64,000 nucleotides of DNA from Camellia lanceoleosa (Eukaryota > Streptophyta > Magnoliopsida > Ericales > Theaceae). The notes under the pieces were generated by a model. The model worked only from the letters and a program-made list of their open reading frames with translations, had not been told where the DNA came from and did no database searches. Where the stretch lies: NCBI GenBank assembly GCA_025200525.1, contig CM045762.1, forward strand, positions 79,947,893-80,011,892, written 5' to 3'. Made by a program: the position numbers and the translations under genes. Shown in pieces: positions 1-12,078 of the stretch (positions within the stretch are counted from its first letter, which is position 1; the number at the start of each line of letters is the position of its first letter).

Positions 1-360
1 ATTTACTAAATAATAACAATACTAAACATATCTTTAATATTTTAATTATTTTTAGCTAGGTTAAATAAAAATTTATTTTATTTTATTTTTTAAACAATTA
101 AATAAATTTATTTTTTTTAAATAAGATAAATAAAATATCAATAAAAATATGTGTTATTTTTTTAATTAAAATTTTAAATAATTTTTTTAAAAAAATAATA
201 ATAATTAAACAATGAAATTAAATAAAACATCTATTGACATTTAAATAATGAAATTAAATAAAATATAAACAAAATTTTAAAATAAAATATCTATAAAAAA
301 TTATTTTAAAAAATTAAATAAATAAAACATCAATAAAAAGTTAAATAAAATTATTTTATT

Positions 361-925
361 TTTAAATTGAGACATTTAAATTTTATTAAATTTTACTAAA
401 TATAATACATAATTAAATAGTAGAGGGTTAAAATGGTCATTTTACCACCTAATCCCAACAGTAAACAATCCCCCCAAAACTATCCCATACCTCACCTCCC
501 CCCCTCCCCCTCGCGGATAGTATAATCCCCCATATGGGGGATAAGGAATCCGGCCAGACTCCATGTCCGGCGGATTAAAACAAAAAACAAACGATGGACT
601 ACTCACTCCTTCAGATAAGTAATCCAAATAGTAAATAGTCCCCCCCCTAATCCCCGCAATGTGTTTGATTGGGGGATAAGAGAGGACTATTTACTATGTG
701 GATTATAATTTGGGGGAAGTATCTAATTCGGTGTTTGTTTTTTTTTAATCTGCTGGACTCCTTATCCCCCATATGGGGGATTATACTATCTTAAGGGGGG
801 TGTAGGACAATTTTGAAGGGACTATTTACTGTTGAGATTAGGTGGTGAAATAACCATTTTGACCTTCTACTATTTAATTATGTATTATATTTAGTAAAAT
901 TCAATAAAATTTAAAATAAATATTT
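361..925. repeat. Head-to-head inverted pair of the MITE unit
   Basis: Sequence 361-650 (AT-rich tail, 'taatcccaacagtaaacaatcc', C-runs, palindromic core) is mirrored by 655-925 ('actatttactgttgagattagg', then the reverse of the AT tail). The two meet near 654, where one copy ends in 'ccccgcaat' and the next starts 'gtgtttgattgggggat'. A transcript could fold into a hairpin of about 270 bp per arm. Confidence 0.55.
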
Positions 926-1097
926 TATTTATTTTATTATTGATTTATTTATTTAATTTTTTAAAATTTATTGTTTTATTTAATTTTATATTTTATTATT
1001 TTAAAAAATTTAAAATATTTAAATATTTTAATTAAAATAATATATTTTTAAAATTATTTATTTAATTTAAAAATAATTTTATTTAATTGTGTAAAAA

Positions 1098-1240
1098 CGT
1101 TGATTCACTAAAAATAGTCTTTTCTAGACATCTAATCCCATGAGAAAACAAACACAAAGAAAAGACTATTTTTAGTGAATCCAACGTTTGGTTGGACGGA
1201 CTGGACTGGATAAATGAACAAAAGACTATTTTACCCTTTT
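1098..1240. repeat. Short foldback repeat, second family
   Basis: The segment near 1100 containing 'tcactaaaaatagtctttt' is mirrored near 1165 by 'aaaagactatttttagtga', followed by 'ccaacgtttggttgga'. The right half recurs at about 2035-2110, also followed by 'aacgtttggttggacgg'. This is a non-coding MITE-like repeat lying between copies of the larger unit. Confidence 0.5.
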
Positions 1241-2995
1241 TCAATTGTTTACTAAGTAATAGCAATATTAAACATATCTTTAATATTTTAATTATTTTTA
1301 GCTAGATTAAATAAAAAAATTTATTTTATTTTTTACACAATTAAATAAATTTATTTTTTAAAAAATAAATAAATAAATATCAGTAAAAATATATATTATT
1401 TTTTTAATTAAAATTTTAAATAAATTTGTTTTTAAAAATAATAATAATTAAACAATGAAATTAAATAAAACATTTATTAAAATTTAAATAATGAAATTAA
1501 ATAAAATGTAAACAAAATTTTAAAATAAAATATCAATAAAATATCTATAAAAAATAAATAAAACATCAGTAAAAAGTTAAATAAAATTATTTTATTTTTA
1601 AATTGAGACATTTAAATTTTATTGAATTTTACTAAATATAATACATAATTAAATAGGAGAGGGTCAAAGTGGTCATTTCACTACCTAATCCCAACAGTAA
1701 ATAACCTCCCCCCTCCAAATTGTCCCACACCCCCCCTAGGATAGTATAATCCCCCATATGGGGGATAAGGAGTCCGACCGGACTTCATATCCGGCGGACT
1801 AAAAAAAAAACAAACATCAGATTAGATGATTGCCCTAGATTACAATCTCCACAGTAAATAATCCCTCCCTTATCCCCCAATCAAACACACCCTGTGTTTG
1901 ATTGGGCGGACTAGAAAATGGGGGATTAGAATCCATCGGACTTGAGTCCTGGGACTGTGAATCCCCCAGACTATTTGGTCGGATTGGATATGTATCCTGT
2001 GTTTGTTTTTTCATGGAATTAGATGTCTGGAAAGAACTATTTTCAGTGAATCCAACGTTTGGTTGGACGGACTGGATAGGATAAATGAACAAAAGACTAT
2101 TTTGCCCTTTTTCAATTAATTATTTTTAATAGGATAATTATTAAATAAATTATTTTTGGATAGGATAATTATTTGGTCGGATTATTTTTGGACTGGATAG
2201 GATAATTATTTTTGGACAAATGAATCCAACGTTTAATTATTTTTAATTAAATAAATTTGTTTTTTTTAAATTAAATAAATAAATAAATAAAATATCGATA
2301 AAATTTGTTTTAAATCATTACTGTATAACAAATCATTATTTTTTTTACATACAAAACTTTACTGTGTGGTCCAACTTTACATACAAGTCATTAGTGAATC
2401 CAATTTATTTTTTTTACATACATAACTTTACCAAAAAAAAATTTTTACATACACAATTAAATAAATAAATAACCACTAAATTTGATTTAATAAAATATTG
2501 TATAACCTGTATAAAAAATTTATATTATTTTTTTAATTAAAATTTTAAATAAAACACCTATTACAATTTAAATAATGAAATTAAATAAATTATAAACAAA
2601 ATTTTAAAATAAAACATCAATAAAATATCTAAAAAAAATTATTTTAAAAAATTAAATAAATAAAACATTAATAAAAAGTTAAATAAATTATTTTATTTTT
2701 AAATTGAGACATTTAAATTTTATTGAATTTTATTAAATATAATACATAATTAAATAGTAGAGGGTCAAAATGGTCATTTCATAATCTAATCCAAACAGTG
2801 ATTAGTCCCCCACATTCTGTCCCCCCCCAGGACAGGATAGTCCCCTATATGGGGGACATGGAGTCCGGCCGGACTCCATATCCGACGGACTAAAAAAAAA
2901 TCAAACGACGGATTATGAGCATTATTTGGACTCAAGTCCAAATAGTGGATAGTCCCCCCCTAATCCCCCCAATCAAACATACCTTAGTGGTCAAA

Positions 2996-4578
2996 TCTTG
3001 CTAAAGAGAAAGATTGGGTTTGTTTATTTTCACTAAGGGGTCAATTTTTGATGTAATAATCTAGTTAGATATATTTTTTCCCATATTTATAATTAATCTT
3101 CCACTTAATGAAAAAACAAAAAAAAGACAAAAACTAAAGTAACAGAGGAAACATATTTTAGGGATTATAAAGGTATTTTATCTGTTAATGATTTAGACTA
3201 TCCGATTGAGATTGGAGCATTTTGGCTCAAATTAGAAAATTAAAAAATAAAAGTGACAAAACTAAAACTTAGCTAATCATAAAATGTGCTCAGTCAAGAC
3301 TATATGTTTATTTTATCTCAAGTTCTATTATGTTAAATTACTAGGATTATTGACAGCAAGAACATATATATGGGATAAAATATATCTATAGTCATTATAA
3401 TGTTATATTAGCAACTTTATTATTATATCATCTTTAATGTATTATCTCATGTGTTAGCATTGTATTTTAAAAAATACGAATACTAACACATGACACAAAC
3501 ACTACCACAAAAATTTTAAAAAACAAAAAATAAAAAAAGTAAGACACCACGTGTGAAGGACATACAAAATATATAATTTTATATAATGATAAAGGGATAA
3601 ACTTCGCTTCGGTCCACTATTGTTTGGGTTTGTAGGGCTCACTATGGGTTCCACTTTGATGATTCGAACCGTTCATATTTTAAGTCGCAATATTTTGATC
3701 ATCCATGATAAAAACTAGGTCAATTTGATAACCATAGCTATATTAGTTTGTGATTTTATTTGTAAAAAAATGACGATAAATATTATTTGAAAACTAAGCC
3801 ATCCTTTTTTGGAGAGACAAATATAATATTAGCTGTATTAGTTTGTTACATTTATTTGTAAAAAAAAAATGAACGACAAATATTATTTGAAAACTAAACT
3901 ATTTATTTTTTTGGCAGACAAATATGATAAACTACCGTAATTACCATTATCGGATTGATGTAAAATGAACAAAATAAAAATAAATAAATAAATTGAACAT
4001 AACATGTTTTTTAATTCTACGTGCCACATGTACAAAATTGGTTAACAGCCTTATATGAATTAATTGAAAAAATATTTCTTTTTGATTTTTAATTGAAATA
4101 AATTTATGACATCATCAAAAAAATGTTTATTAACGTGATAATTTATTAATAAAATGAGCCATTTATTATGAAATTGGAAATTTCAGGAGACATATTTGGT
4201 CTTTTCATCATTTTAGTCCCTATAATTTCAATTGGCTCGCTTTTGACTATAAATTTACGGATTTATCTCAATTTATTCCAATTGCTTATAATTATTAACA
4301 TTTTTTAGTGAAAAATATGTATATAATTGACATATTTTTTAGAGGCAAAATTATAAATTTACTCAACTCGGTTAGTTAACTTCAACCAATTCAATAATCA
4401 TTTTTTGTCAAAATACTATTGGTATTATCAATTGTACGAAATTAACATAAAATTTAAAATTAAAGATCAAAATTGATCTAATTAAAAATGTAAGGTCCAA
4501 AATTAAAATTTATTTATTTTATTTAAATTATGAACAAACTTATTTAAATATAAATAAATAAATTTATTTTTGGTACGT
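2996..4578. other. Intergenic AT-rich stretch with a local tandem duplication
   Basis: No gene or RNA signal was recognised. About 95 bp at 3733-3825 is repeated imperfectly at 3826-3930 (shared 'attagtttgt', 'atttgtaaaaaa', 'aatattatttgaaaacta'). The rest is AT-rich with no extended reading frame. Confidence 0.5.
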
Positions 4579-4600
4579 CACCTCACCTCACCTCACCTCA
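4579..4600. repeat. (CACCT)n microsatellite
   Basis: About four perfect units of a 5-bp repeat in otherwise AT-rich DNA. Confidence 0.9.
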
Positions 4601-4661
4601 TTACCAATTCTCCACCTTTTTGTATCTCTTTTTATTTTATCTTGCTTTTTTTTTTTACTAA

Positions 4662-4801
4662 TGTTGTGTTTGATTGAGGGATTTGGGGAGAGATTTAAAA
4701 AGAAAAATGTAAAAGGTAGGTGAAATGTGAATAAAATATGCCTTTTTCCTTTTGCTTTCCCTTTCCAAATCCCTCTCCAAATCTCTCAACTAAACACAGC
4801 A
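4662..4801. mobile_element. Tourist-like MITE, 140 bp, TSD TAA
   Basis: The left end, tgttgtgtttgattgagg, is mirrored by the right end (reverse complement tgctgtgtttagttgaga). The TIRs extend about 33 bp with few mismatches through the 'gatttgg' segment. The element is flanked by TAA at 4659-4661 and 4802-4804. A 3-bp TWA target duplication is the known signature of PIF/Harbinger elements. There is no internal coding capacity. Confidence 0.75.
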
Positions 4802-4804
4802 TAA

Positions 4805-6289
4805 AGGAAATATGGAAACACAGGAAAGCAAAGCTCCCTGGTGGCCGGGGAATAAACAGATGGAAAAAAATGGAATAAGGGTTTATCATTCGTCATGTTT
4901 TATATTATCTTTATTTATTATTTATATTATAAATTTGTAGTTCTTTTATCTTCTATAATTTAGTGAGTTATTAGGTATTCTTTCTCTCTTTCTCACTCTT
5001 ACACACACCATACCCCTCTTTTTGTCTCTTATTTATGATCATCTTATTTTAAAATATAAGACCCTATTTGTTTTATTGGATATAAAATAGAGGATATAAT
5101 ATGATGTGAGATATAATAAGAATATATAATGAATATGATATATGTATTAGATAATATATCCCCAAATCATGTTTGTTAACTTGATATATAAGACTGGATA
5201 TATATTATTCATGTTTGTTTTACAAAATATATTGTGGGATATAAACAAATAATTTTCAAATATGCCCGCATAATACATTTTAAATACCCATATTGCCCTT
5301 ATTTCCATCAAAACCAGATTGTTCAGTTTAGGAAAAACTAATGCAAATAAACAAATTAAAAATTCATAATATTTTTTATTTGAACAAATTAAATATTCAT
5401 ATTAAATTCAATAATTTTCCAACAAAAAAATATTATATTAATATCAACCTGATAATGATAAAAAAATATTATATTATATTAAATTCAATAATTTTACCAA
5501 ATAAAAAAAAAACTAATATTCATTCTAAAAAATTCTATCTTACAAAAATAATCATCATTGAATGAAAAAAATAACATCTTCATTCATTCATTCATTGTGC
5601 ATCATCATTCTTATAAAATAATCAAAGCCATTATAATTAAAAATAACCATCATTCATTCTAAGCAAATGATAACATTTTTGTACAATAGACAACTTAATG
5701 GTTTGCCATTGGAGATGCTAAAGCTATAATATAGCAGGTGTGAGGCAAAAGTGGTTTTCTAATGGTAAGTTTTGGCAGTTGCTATATTTGACAAATGCCA
5801 AGAGTGCCAACTCACCAAAACCAACCGTTTCCTCCAATTCTCCCTCCCTCCTCCTTTTCAGCAAAAACTCCCAAAATAGAAACAAAATAAAGCAACAAAA
5901 TAATAAATTTTGAAGCTAAATCTCATAATCAAGCAGAATCAAGTCAAAAGATAAAAAATTCAATAAATTTTTTTTATATTTATTTCAGCGAATTTCAATA
6001 ATAAAAAAAAAAATCTCAATGTCAAGCACAATTAGCATTTCCAAATTTGAAACAATCTCAAGCAAATATATATATATATATATATGAAGCAAATTTATAT
6101 TAAAAATACCTAGATTTGAAGATGCTTTAGCTTCATCTTCTATACAGCTACCGACCCATCATAACAACTTCCACTACTAGTCCAGCAGAACCTCCATCAC
6201 ACCGACCCATTGAAATCTCCATCATTGACCCCATATCCTCCGTACTACAATAACCTCCTATAATTCTTGTGGGTCAAACTCAAGCTCAT
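4805..6289. other. Intergenic AT-rich stretch with simple repeats
   Basis: No gene was recognised. The stretch holds (ATTC)n near 5580-5595, an (AT)10 run at 6066-6085 and a MITE-end-like 'gccattggagatgct' near 5704. The open frame at 5341-5565 is A/T-driven and looks non-coding. Confidence 0.45.
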
Positions 6290-7367
6290 TGTAACAACCC
6301 TCACACTGTTTACGGATTAATGACTGATTAATTACCGATTACTGCTAAATTAAGACTGATTAAGACTGATAATTGAATTGATCGAGATACTGAACTGACC
6401 GACTGAAATCTAAAACTGATTGACTGGGTATATGTTAGTTAAAGTGCATATCTAGCTGTTGTCGTTTAATTATCTGTCTGTATTTTTATGCTTAAACTGT
6501 CAATTGAAGGCCTTATCGGCGGCCGAACCAGAAATTAATTGGTGTTTTAGGACCATCATAATTTATGTGATTTTATGGTGTATTCAATTGAAATGTGATT
6601 TTGTAACATTAAATTAGATTAAAATAAGCTAAATTACATGAGTTAGACTTATTTACTAACTTGACACCCTAGTGGCCCACCACTTGATCAACATTGGAGC
6701 CTTAGTATACACTTAGACACATATTTGTTCAGCCCATTCCTTGCCTTTGCCGACTAGAGAGAGAGAGATAAGGGAGAGAGTTGAACTCATCTTGCTTTGG
6801 CTTGAGAACTTGAAGGAAATTGAAGTGTAGTTGCTAATTGAGCTCATGGACCTTGAAAACAAGACTTAAGGTAGACCATTGACCTCTCTCATTGTTTTAT
6901 TTAAGATTGCTCTTGCATGATCCATGTCAAATTGTAGAGCTAAGTCATGTTTTAACTCATACATGTTGGATTATGTTAGAATTCATGCATGCATGGTGGT
7001 ATTGTTGAATTTGGAGTTGAGTTCATGGCAAATTGTCACATGCATGTTTATAAATAAGCTTAAGTTCATGTTTTCAACTTGTTTTGAAAAGAATGAGCTC
7101 AATAGAGCATGTTTTGGAAGCTTTGATTTGAGTTAATCTCATGCATGTCACCTTATAGCATGTTCATGCATGTTCATGAAAAATGGGTTTGAAAATGAGT
7201 TTAATTGAAACACCCTTGGGCCTTGATTTCTCAAATTGACCTTTGTAACATGTTATTCTATGAGTTTACTTATGTTTCCCAGAAAATTGGCCCAAGAGGA
7301 TCGAAATTTTAGCATTTAAACTTGATTTTGAGCTTGGGACTCAAATCTGGAATTTCTAGATTTTGGG

Positions 7368-7703
7368 TCTACGCTCGAGCGAAGAAGTCTACGCTCGAGC
7401 GTACACTCTGTGATCATGCCTTTCGCTCGAGCGAGAAAAGTTACACTTGAGCGTGAAATGCGTGCATCCAGTGCTTTGCATGAGTTCACAGTCCGCTCAA
7501 GCGAGGAAACCTATACTCGAGCGAGGACCTATGTCTTACGCTCGAGCGATGGTCGAGCGTCCATCGGGCGTAAAATCTGAGCATCCAGCATTTTTACTGT
7601 AGCACGCAGTCCGCTCGAGCGAAGGAATCCACGCTTGAGCGGAGCTCCTTTGTCTGCATGTCCGCTCGAGCGTAGAAAGCCACGCTCGAGCGAGACCCCT
7701 GTT
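7368..7703. repeat. Array of CGCTCGAGCG palindromes
   Basis: Within about 335 bp the palindromic decamer CGCTCGAGCG or a one-base variant (for example cacttgagcg, cgctcaagcg) occurs more than a dozen times, at irregular spacing of roughly 15-45 bp. Spacers share short themes such as 'agtccgctcgagcgaagga' and 'gcatccagc'. The region is far more GC- and CpG-rich than its surroundings. Open frames on the minus strand (7529-7745) are a by-product of the repeat. Confidence 0.85.
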
Positions 7704-8029
7704 TTCAGCAAAATTTGTTAAGTACTCCAAAGTACATCTTTGCATCCTCTTTCCATCCTAGGCATTCCTAGGGCATATTTAAGGCATCTTAAGGAGGATA
7801 TAGATGTATAACACACCAAGGCAATCTAGGGATTCAATGATTATCTTTTCCAACTGTGAAACTTAGAGTGTGTTCAATCTGTTAACTGTATAGGGTTGGC
7901 ATTTCGAGGAGACGCCCTAGCCTACTGTAGCCCAGAACTCTGTGAGTAACAATTGTGTAAAGATATGTTCGAATGATTATCTTTTGAATACTGAACTGAA
8001 CTGTTTACTGAACTGATATTGATTACTGA

Positions 8030-8259
8030 GGCCTCGTTTGGGAACAGGCTAATTTAGTAACTTTTTGGCTATTTGGCTAAAATGTGATGTAAAAAAAACT
8101 AGTATGTTTGGGATGACTTTTTGATTTTTTACGAAAAGATGTGCAAAAAGTACAGAGAAAAAGGAAATCTTTGACTTTTTGGTATGGGTTGTTAGCTTTT
8201 TGACTTTTTTAGTAACTTTTTGACTTTTTGGCTAAACTAGCCTCTTGCCAAACGAGGCC
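8030..8259. mobile_element. MITE with GGCCTCGTTTGG ends, 230 bp
   Basis: It starts ggcctcgtttgggaacaggc and ends gcctcttgccaaacgaggcc, good terminal inverted repeats. Both sides carry TGA (8027-8029, 8260-8262). The interior is repetitive ('actttttgac'). A related copy lies at 15391-15511. It interrupts the surrounding LTR, so it is younger than it. Confidence 0.7.
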
Positions 8260-9225
8260 TGAATGAATCTATGTCCTTTATTTCTGAACTGTACTGTGGC
8301 ATCCTTAGCACTCATCACATCGTTATTCTTATGTAAATCTCTGTCGATTCCTCGTGGAACCACTCATCGCATCGATTGATGGCCATCATTACTGTTCGGT
8401 CTTTAAGACCTACTGTTTACTGTATTGTTATGCTAATGAATGTACCACATATGACTGATCGACTGAAAGACTGTAATACTGATTTAATGGACTGTTTTCA
8501 TGAATGTAAGGACATTCATTCTAAACCCCTTTACGCTTTATGTTATTCACTGGGCTTTAGCTCACTGCTCATATATATGTGTAGATGTACAGGCACCAGA
8601 CCGCAGCTAGGAGCGTCGGGGTAAAATCCAGTTTTGTCAAGCCAACCACCGTGCCTCACTATGAGGTTCCGAGCCTGTCAAGCTTAGGCTTAGGGGTGTT
8701 TTTATTTCCCCGTCTATCTTGGACTGTTTTTATAATACTGTATAGACTGTTACTGTACCGTTTAATAGAGGTTAAATCCATGCACTGTATGTTTGTAAAT
8801 TATGTATGTACTGTTCTGCACTGTGTATGCATGTATGTATGAAAAATTTTTTGGCATACAGACTGTCACAGCTCATTGGACATAGTTTATTTAATGTATT
8901 GGCTTCCGCCATGTCCCTCAGATTGCTTTTATCAGACATCGCTCAAGAGGCCTTGGTAATCTCGACATCGGGTCGTTACTTGAACTAAACCCATAGGGGC
9001 GGGTTTGGGTCGTGACACTCACTGTCTAAAACTTTTTATTTTTTTATTAGATGGATCTAATGGGTTTTGTATATTTAGGGCTTTGGATGAGAGAGAGAGA
9101 CAGAGAGAGAGTGAATGAATGAATGAATGGAAGATCGAAAATAAACCCTCAAAATAGAATTAGAGATGAGTGATGAAGATGGAGATGAGTGATGAAGATG
9201 AAAGATGGAGATAAAGATTAGTGAT

Positions 9226-9228
<3 letters not shown>

Positions 9229-9272
<44 letters not shown>
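9229..9272. repeat. (GA)22 microsatellite
   Basis: A perfect GA run preceded by a degenerate GATGA-rich tract (9090-9228) that includes (GAAT)4 near 9113. Confidence 0.95.
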
Positions 9273-9274
<2 letters not shown>

Positions 9275-9295
9275 TTGTTGGATGATCAAAACAAT

Positions 9296-10070
9296 ATTTT
9301 AAAATCGTATCAGTGAGTGAACCGGAAAAAAGATCAGGTAGACGGGTCACCGATTCAGCCGTTGGGTTGAATCGGAATTGAATTCTGATGTCATAAGTAT
9401 ATTAAAATTATATTTAAATAAAAATATAAGTAATAAAATTATAAATTAAAAAAATTAAATAATCTTAAATATTTCTCCTAATACTATTTTTACTAAAAAA
9501 TATAAAAATATATTTTAAAATATTATTAATTTTAATTTTAGAAAAAGAAATCAAATATTCAATATTTTCTCCATATGATTTTAATTCAAATAATTTGATT
9601 GAAAGAAGAGCAAAAATTTTGAAGGGATATCAAAATTTTATGTTTCCTTCCAATAAATTTGATTGAATCTCCCACATTGATTTCTTGAGTTTTTTTGGAA
9701 GAATTTTTTTTTCATAAATAGGTAGAGGCTTTCACAATAATTTCAAACTCTCAATGGGATTCCTCATAAGAAGAGACCCTTAAAAGAGAGTTTCCAATTA
9801 AAATTTTCTTATATATATATATATATATAATAAGAAAGAAAGAGAAAAGAAAGAAAGAATAAATAAAAAACAAAAAAAAAACAAAAATTCAATTTTATTA
9901 ACTCCGTGAACCACCCCAGGTCGACCGGTTCGGCTTCTCAACTGCCGGTTTTCCTAGTTCTCCCAAAATAGGTTGTTTTTTTTTTTTTTTGAACGATTTA
10001 GTGGGTGTATTCGGTCTGGAACCCTGATTGGTCGACGGTCGAACCGGCAGGTCTGATTTTTAAAACCTTG
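9296..10070. mobile_element. Non-autonomous TIR element, about 775 bp
   Basis: Both sides carry the same 12 bp, gatcaaaacaat (9284-9295 and 10071-10082). The left end, attttaaaatc, is loosely mirrored by the right end (reverse complement caaggttttaaaaatc), and both halves then reach 'gaaccgg'/'ccggttcg'. A long direct flanking repeat with TIRs fits a MULE- or hAT-type element. The interior is AT-rich with an (AT)n run near 9812 and no coding frame. Confidence 0.5.
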
Positions 10071-11062
10071 GATCAAAACAATTGACAAGTGATGTTCAAG
10101 ATGATGTTCGCATATTCCAGAAGGGGATTCTCAGCCGTTGGATGATCAAAATATCTAACGGATTTTTGTCCAGGAATGCAAAAAATGAGTACAATGGCTC
10201 TTTTCCTTCCTCCAAAAATAATTTGAGTATTTTTCTTTTGTAATGTAATTTTAAATAATATAAGTATTTTTTGATGGGGTGAATTATATTTATTTATTTT
10301 TTTGAATTTTTAATTTTTTTTATATTTGTCTAATCGAGTATAATGTAAAATATATAATTGTTTTTACAAACAATTGAAAAAATGTCACAAAAGACAAAAA
10401 ATAAAAAAAAAAAAAAAAAAATACTAAAAAATGTATATCCAAACAATACCTACAAAATTGGAGGAAAAATTGGTTAGAGATTTGTCAAAATAACATATAA
10501 CCATTGGAGTACCATTGCTATAATTTGACAAAATATAACTATTCATTGTCAAATTATAGCAATAGTAATTCTATTTTAGCAAATACCATTGGAGATGCTC
10601 TAACACTTGATACAATTTGAAAATGTAACCTTCTAACTTATGAATTTATTAATTTTCATCTTTTAATATCAAGAATTAATTGTGATTTAATATTATTATA
10701 TTTATATTGTGATTTTATATGATACCTTACAAGTATTTGTTTAAATGTCTTAGTGAAATCTTGCATTATTATTATTATTATTATTTTTTGTACTTTTTTT
10801 TTTTCATTTTTCAATTTGTAAGAATAAATAAGATGATAAAACAACACACTTTTATTAGTCTATTACTAATCTCTTTCCACACTCTCACTTCTACAAAGAT
10901 TTTGAAATCTCATCTATGTTTTTTTATGCATTCTTTAATCCTGTGTCTACTGTTGTGTTGTAGATTGGTTATATTAATGTGATATTTCTACAAAAACATG
11001 TTCCTATTAGCTAATCAACATCAATGATTGACACCCTATTCGATTGCTGATAAACAAGAGTT
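10071..11062. other. Intergenic stretch between TIR element and SINE
   Basis: AT-rich with (TTA)n near 10767 and a poly-A tract near 10400. The only structure recognised is a small MITE at 10473-10604. Confidence 0.45.
10473..10604. mobile_element. Small MITE-like foldback, 132 bp
   Basis: It begins gttagag and ends ctctaac. The inner arms 'accattgctataatttgaca' and 'caaattatagcaatag' are inverted copies. The right end 'ccattggagatgctc' matches the end motif also seen near 5704. No clear target duplication was found. Confidence 0.5.
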
Positions 11063-11080
11063 GAGAAAGCAACTTTATAT

Positions 11081-11257
11081 ACCAAAGGGTTGTTGGCCGA
11101 GTGGTGATTGGCGCTCGGCTTGGTAGGGCGGACTACGGTTCGATCCCCCGCAACGCCAATTGGGAGGGGCCTGGAACCTAACCAGCCAGAGCTGAGCCCC
11201 GAATCCGGATTAGTCGGCCCGATGGGTCGGATACCAGATGGCAGGACCAAAAAAAAA
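11081..11257 (+). mobile_element. tRNA-derived SINE, 177 bp, 18-bp TSD
   Basis: The insert is flanked by an exact 18-bp duplication, gagaaagcaactttatat (11063-11080 and 11258-11275). The head has a perfect RNA polymerase III A box, TGGCCGAGTGG (11094-11104), and B box, GGTTCGATCCC (11137-11147), at tRNA-like spacing. The body has a GC-rich segment and the 3' end is an A tail. The A box resembles those of Ser/Leu tRNAs. The exact duplication suggests a fairly recent insertion. Confidence 0.92.
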
Positions 11258-11275
11258 GAGAAAGCAACTTTATAT

Positions 11276-12078
11276 TAAAAAAATTCACTTGTACTTGGAC
11301 AATGCCAACCATTTGTCCAGCCTGAGCTTATCTTTTCATCATTTAGAAATCAGTAACATAATTTACACAGCATCAGAAGATGTGTGTTTGATTTGTTTTT
11401 GAGGGAGTGATTTTTTTTAAAAAAATTAGGGAGAAAGTTTTAAATTTTTTTTAATTTGTCTGGTTGTATATTTTGAAAGTAGTTATGGAGTTTGAAATTA
11501 TTTGACATTTTGTTGTAATTAAGTAAATGTGTGTGAGAGAAAAAATGATTGAAAAGAAGATAGGAGAGAGAAAAAGTGATTGATTGATGTGTAAGAGAGA
11601 GAAAGTGATTTTAAATTTTTTTTTGAGAAAAACCACAAACTAAACAAAAATTTGGAATTTTTTTTCAAAAACAATTCTCCCATAAACAAACCAAATAAGC
11701 CTATAGTATTTGATAGAGTTTTAAAATTATGATTTGAAAATAAAGTTATATTTTGAGTTTATGAGTTTTGAAATTATGATTTGAAAAGAAAAAAATTGTT
11801 TGGTTATGAATTTTGACTTAAGTTTTGAATTTTTGATATGACATATGAAATGAAAAAAGTAGTTTAGTTATGAGTTTTGAAAAAAAAAATTCAAAATTTA
11901 ATAAAAAATTTATAACTTATAACCAAACACAACTCAAAACTCTATTGATAATTCTATTTAAAATTCATAACGAAACTCTTTTTAAAATTTAATTTAAAAA
12001 AATAATTTATCATTTTGGTTTAAAAAAATAATTTATATGTTTAAAAAATATCAAAAATAAATATTTTTTTTTTCTCCA
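11276..12078. other. Intergenic, partly palindromic
   Basis: No gene was recognised. At about 11703-11990 'tagagttttaaaattatgat' type sequence is mirrored by 'aactcaaaactctattga', suggesting another decayed foldback MITE. Confidence 0.35.

Larger units (their letters stand above)
1..2995. repeat. Cluster of MITE-like inverted-repeat elements
   Basis: AT-rich sequence carries at least three copies of one unit in direct orientation and one inverted half copy. The block starting at base 1 recurs near 1249 with few changes, and the stretch 'tggtcatttcactacctaatccc' type recurs near 433, 1669 and 2771. Each copy has a C-run, the palindrome atcccccatatgggggat and a 'cggccggactccat' segment, and tends to end in a terminal motif like ccaatcaaacacacc (mirror: gtgtttgattggggg). 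Such GTGTTTGATTGG ends are typical of plant MITEs. No coding potential was seen; short open frames here read through the repeats. Family assignment is uncertain. Confidence 0.6.
6290..9017 (+). mobile_element. Probable solo LTR, 2.7 kb
   Basis: The segment begins TGTAACAACCCTC and ends GGTCGTGACA, giving the TG...CA ends of an LTR. It is flanked by CTCAT (6285-6289) and CTCAC (9018-9022), a 5-bp target duplication with one mismatch. No PBS, polypurine tract or gag-pol homology lies next to it, so a solo LTR left by recombination is the simplest reading. The two ends are rich in an ACTGA-type motif (6320-6430 and 7990-8030). The middle holds a CTCGAG palindrome array, and a MITE sits at 8030-8259. 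Orientation is a guess from the direction of the TG end. A non-LTR repeat with chance ends is possible. Confidence 0.5.

Noticed and set aside
5341..5565. 74-codon frame rich in Ile/Asn/Lys/Tyr
   Set aside because: Composition is what random AT-rich DNA gives.
7368..7703. CRISPR-like repeat-spacer pattern
   Set aside because: Plant nuclear DNA, a 10-bp word with irregular spacing and similar spacers, no cas genes.
7529..7745. Overlapping minus-strand open frames rich in Leu-Glu-Arg repeats
   Set aside because: They read through the CGCTCGAGCG array in two frames; repeat by-product.
8376..8988. Three overlapping plus-strand open frames
   Set aside because: They lie within the probable solo LTR, overlap each other in different frames and show no domain.
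9075..9350. Minus-strand open frame with a long Ser-Leu repeat
   Set aside because: It is just the translation of the (GA)n microsatellite; no start context or domain.
11081..11257. Genuine Ser/Leu tRNA gene
   Set aside because: Perfect boxes but no cloverleaf beyond them, an A tail and an 18-bp target duplication mark it as a SINE.
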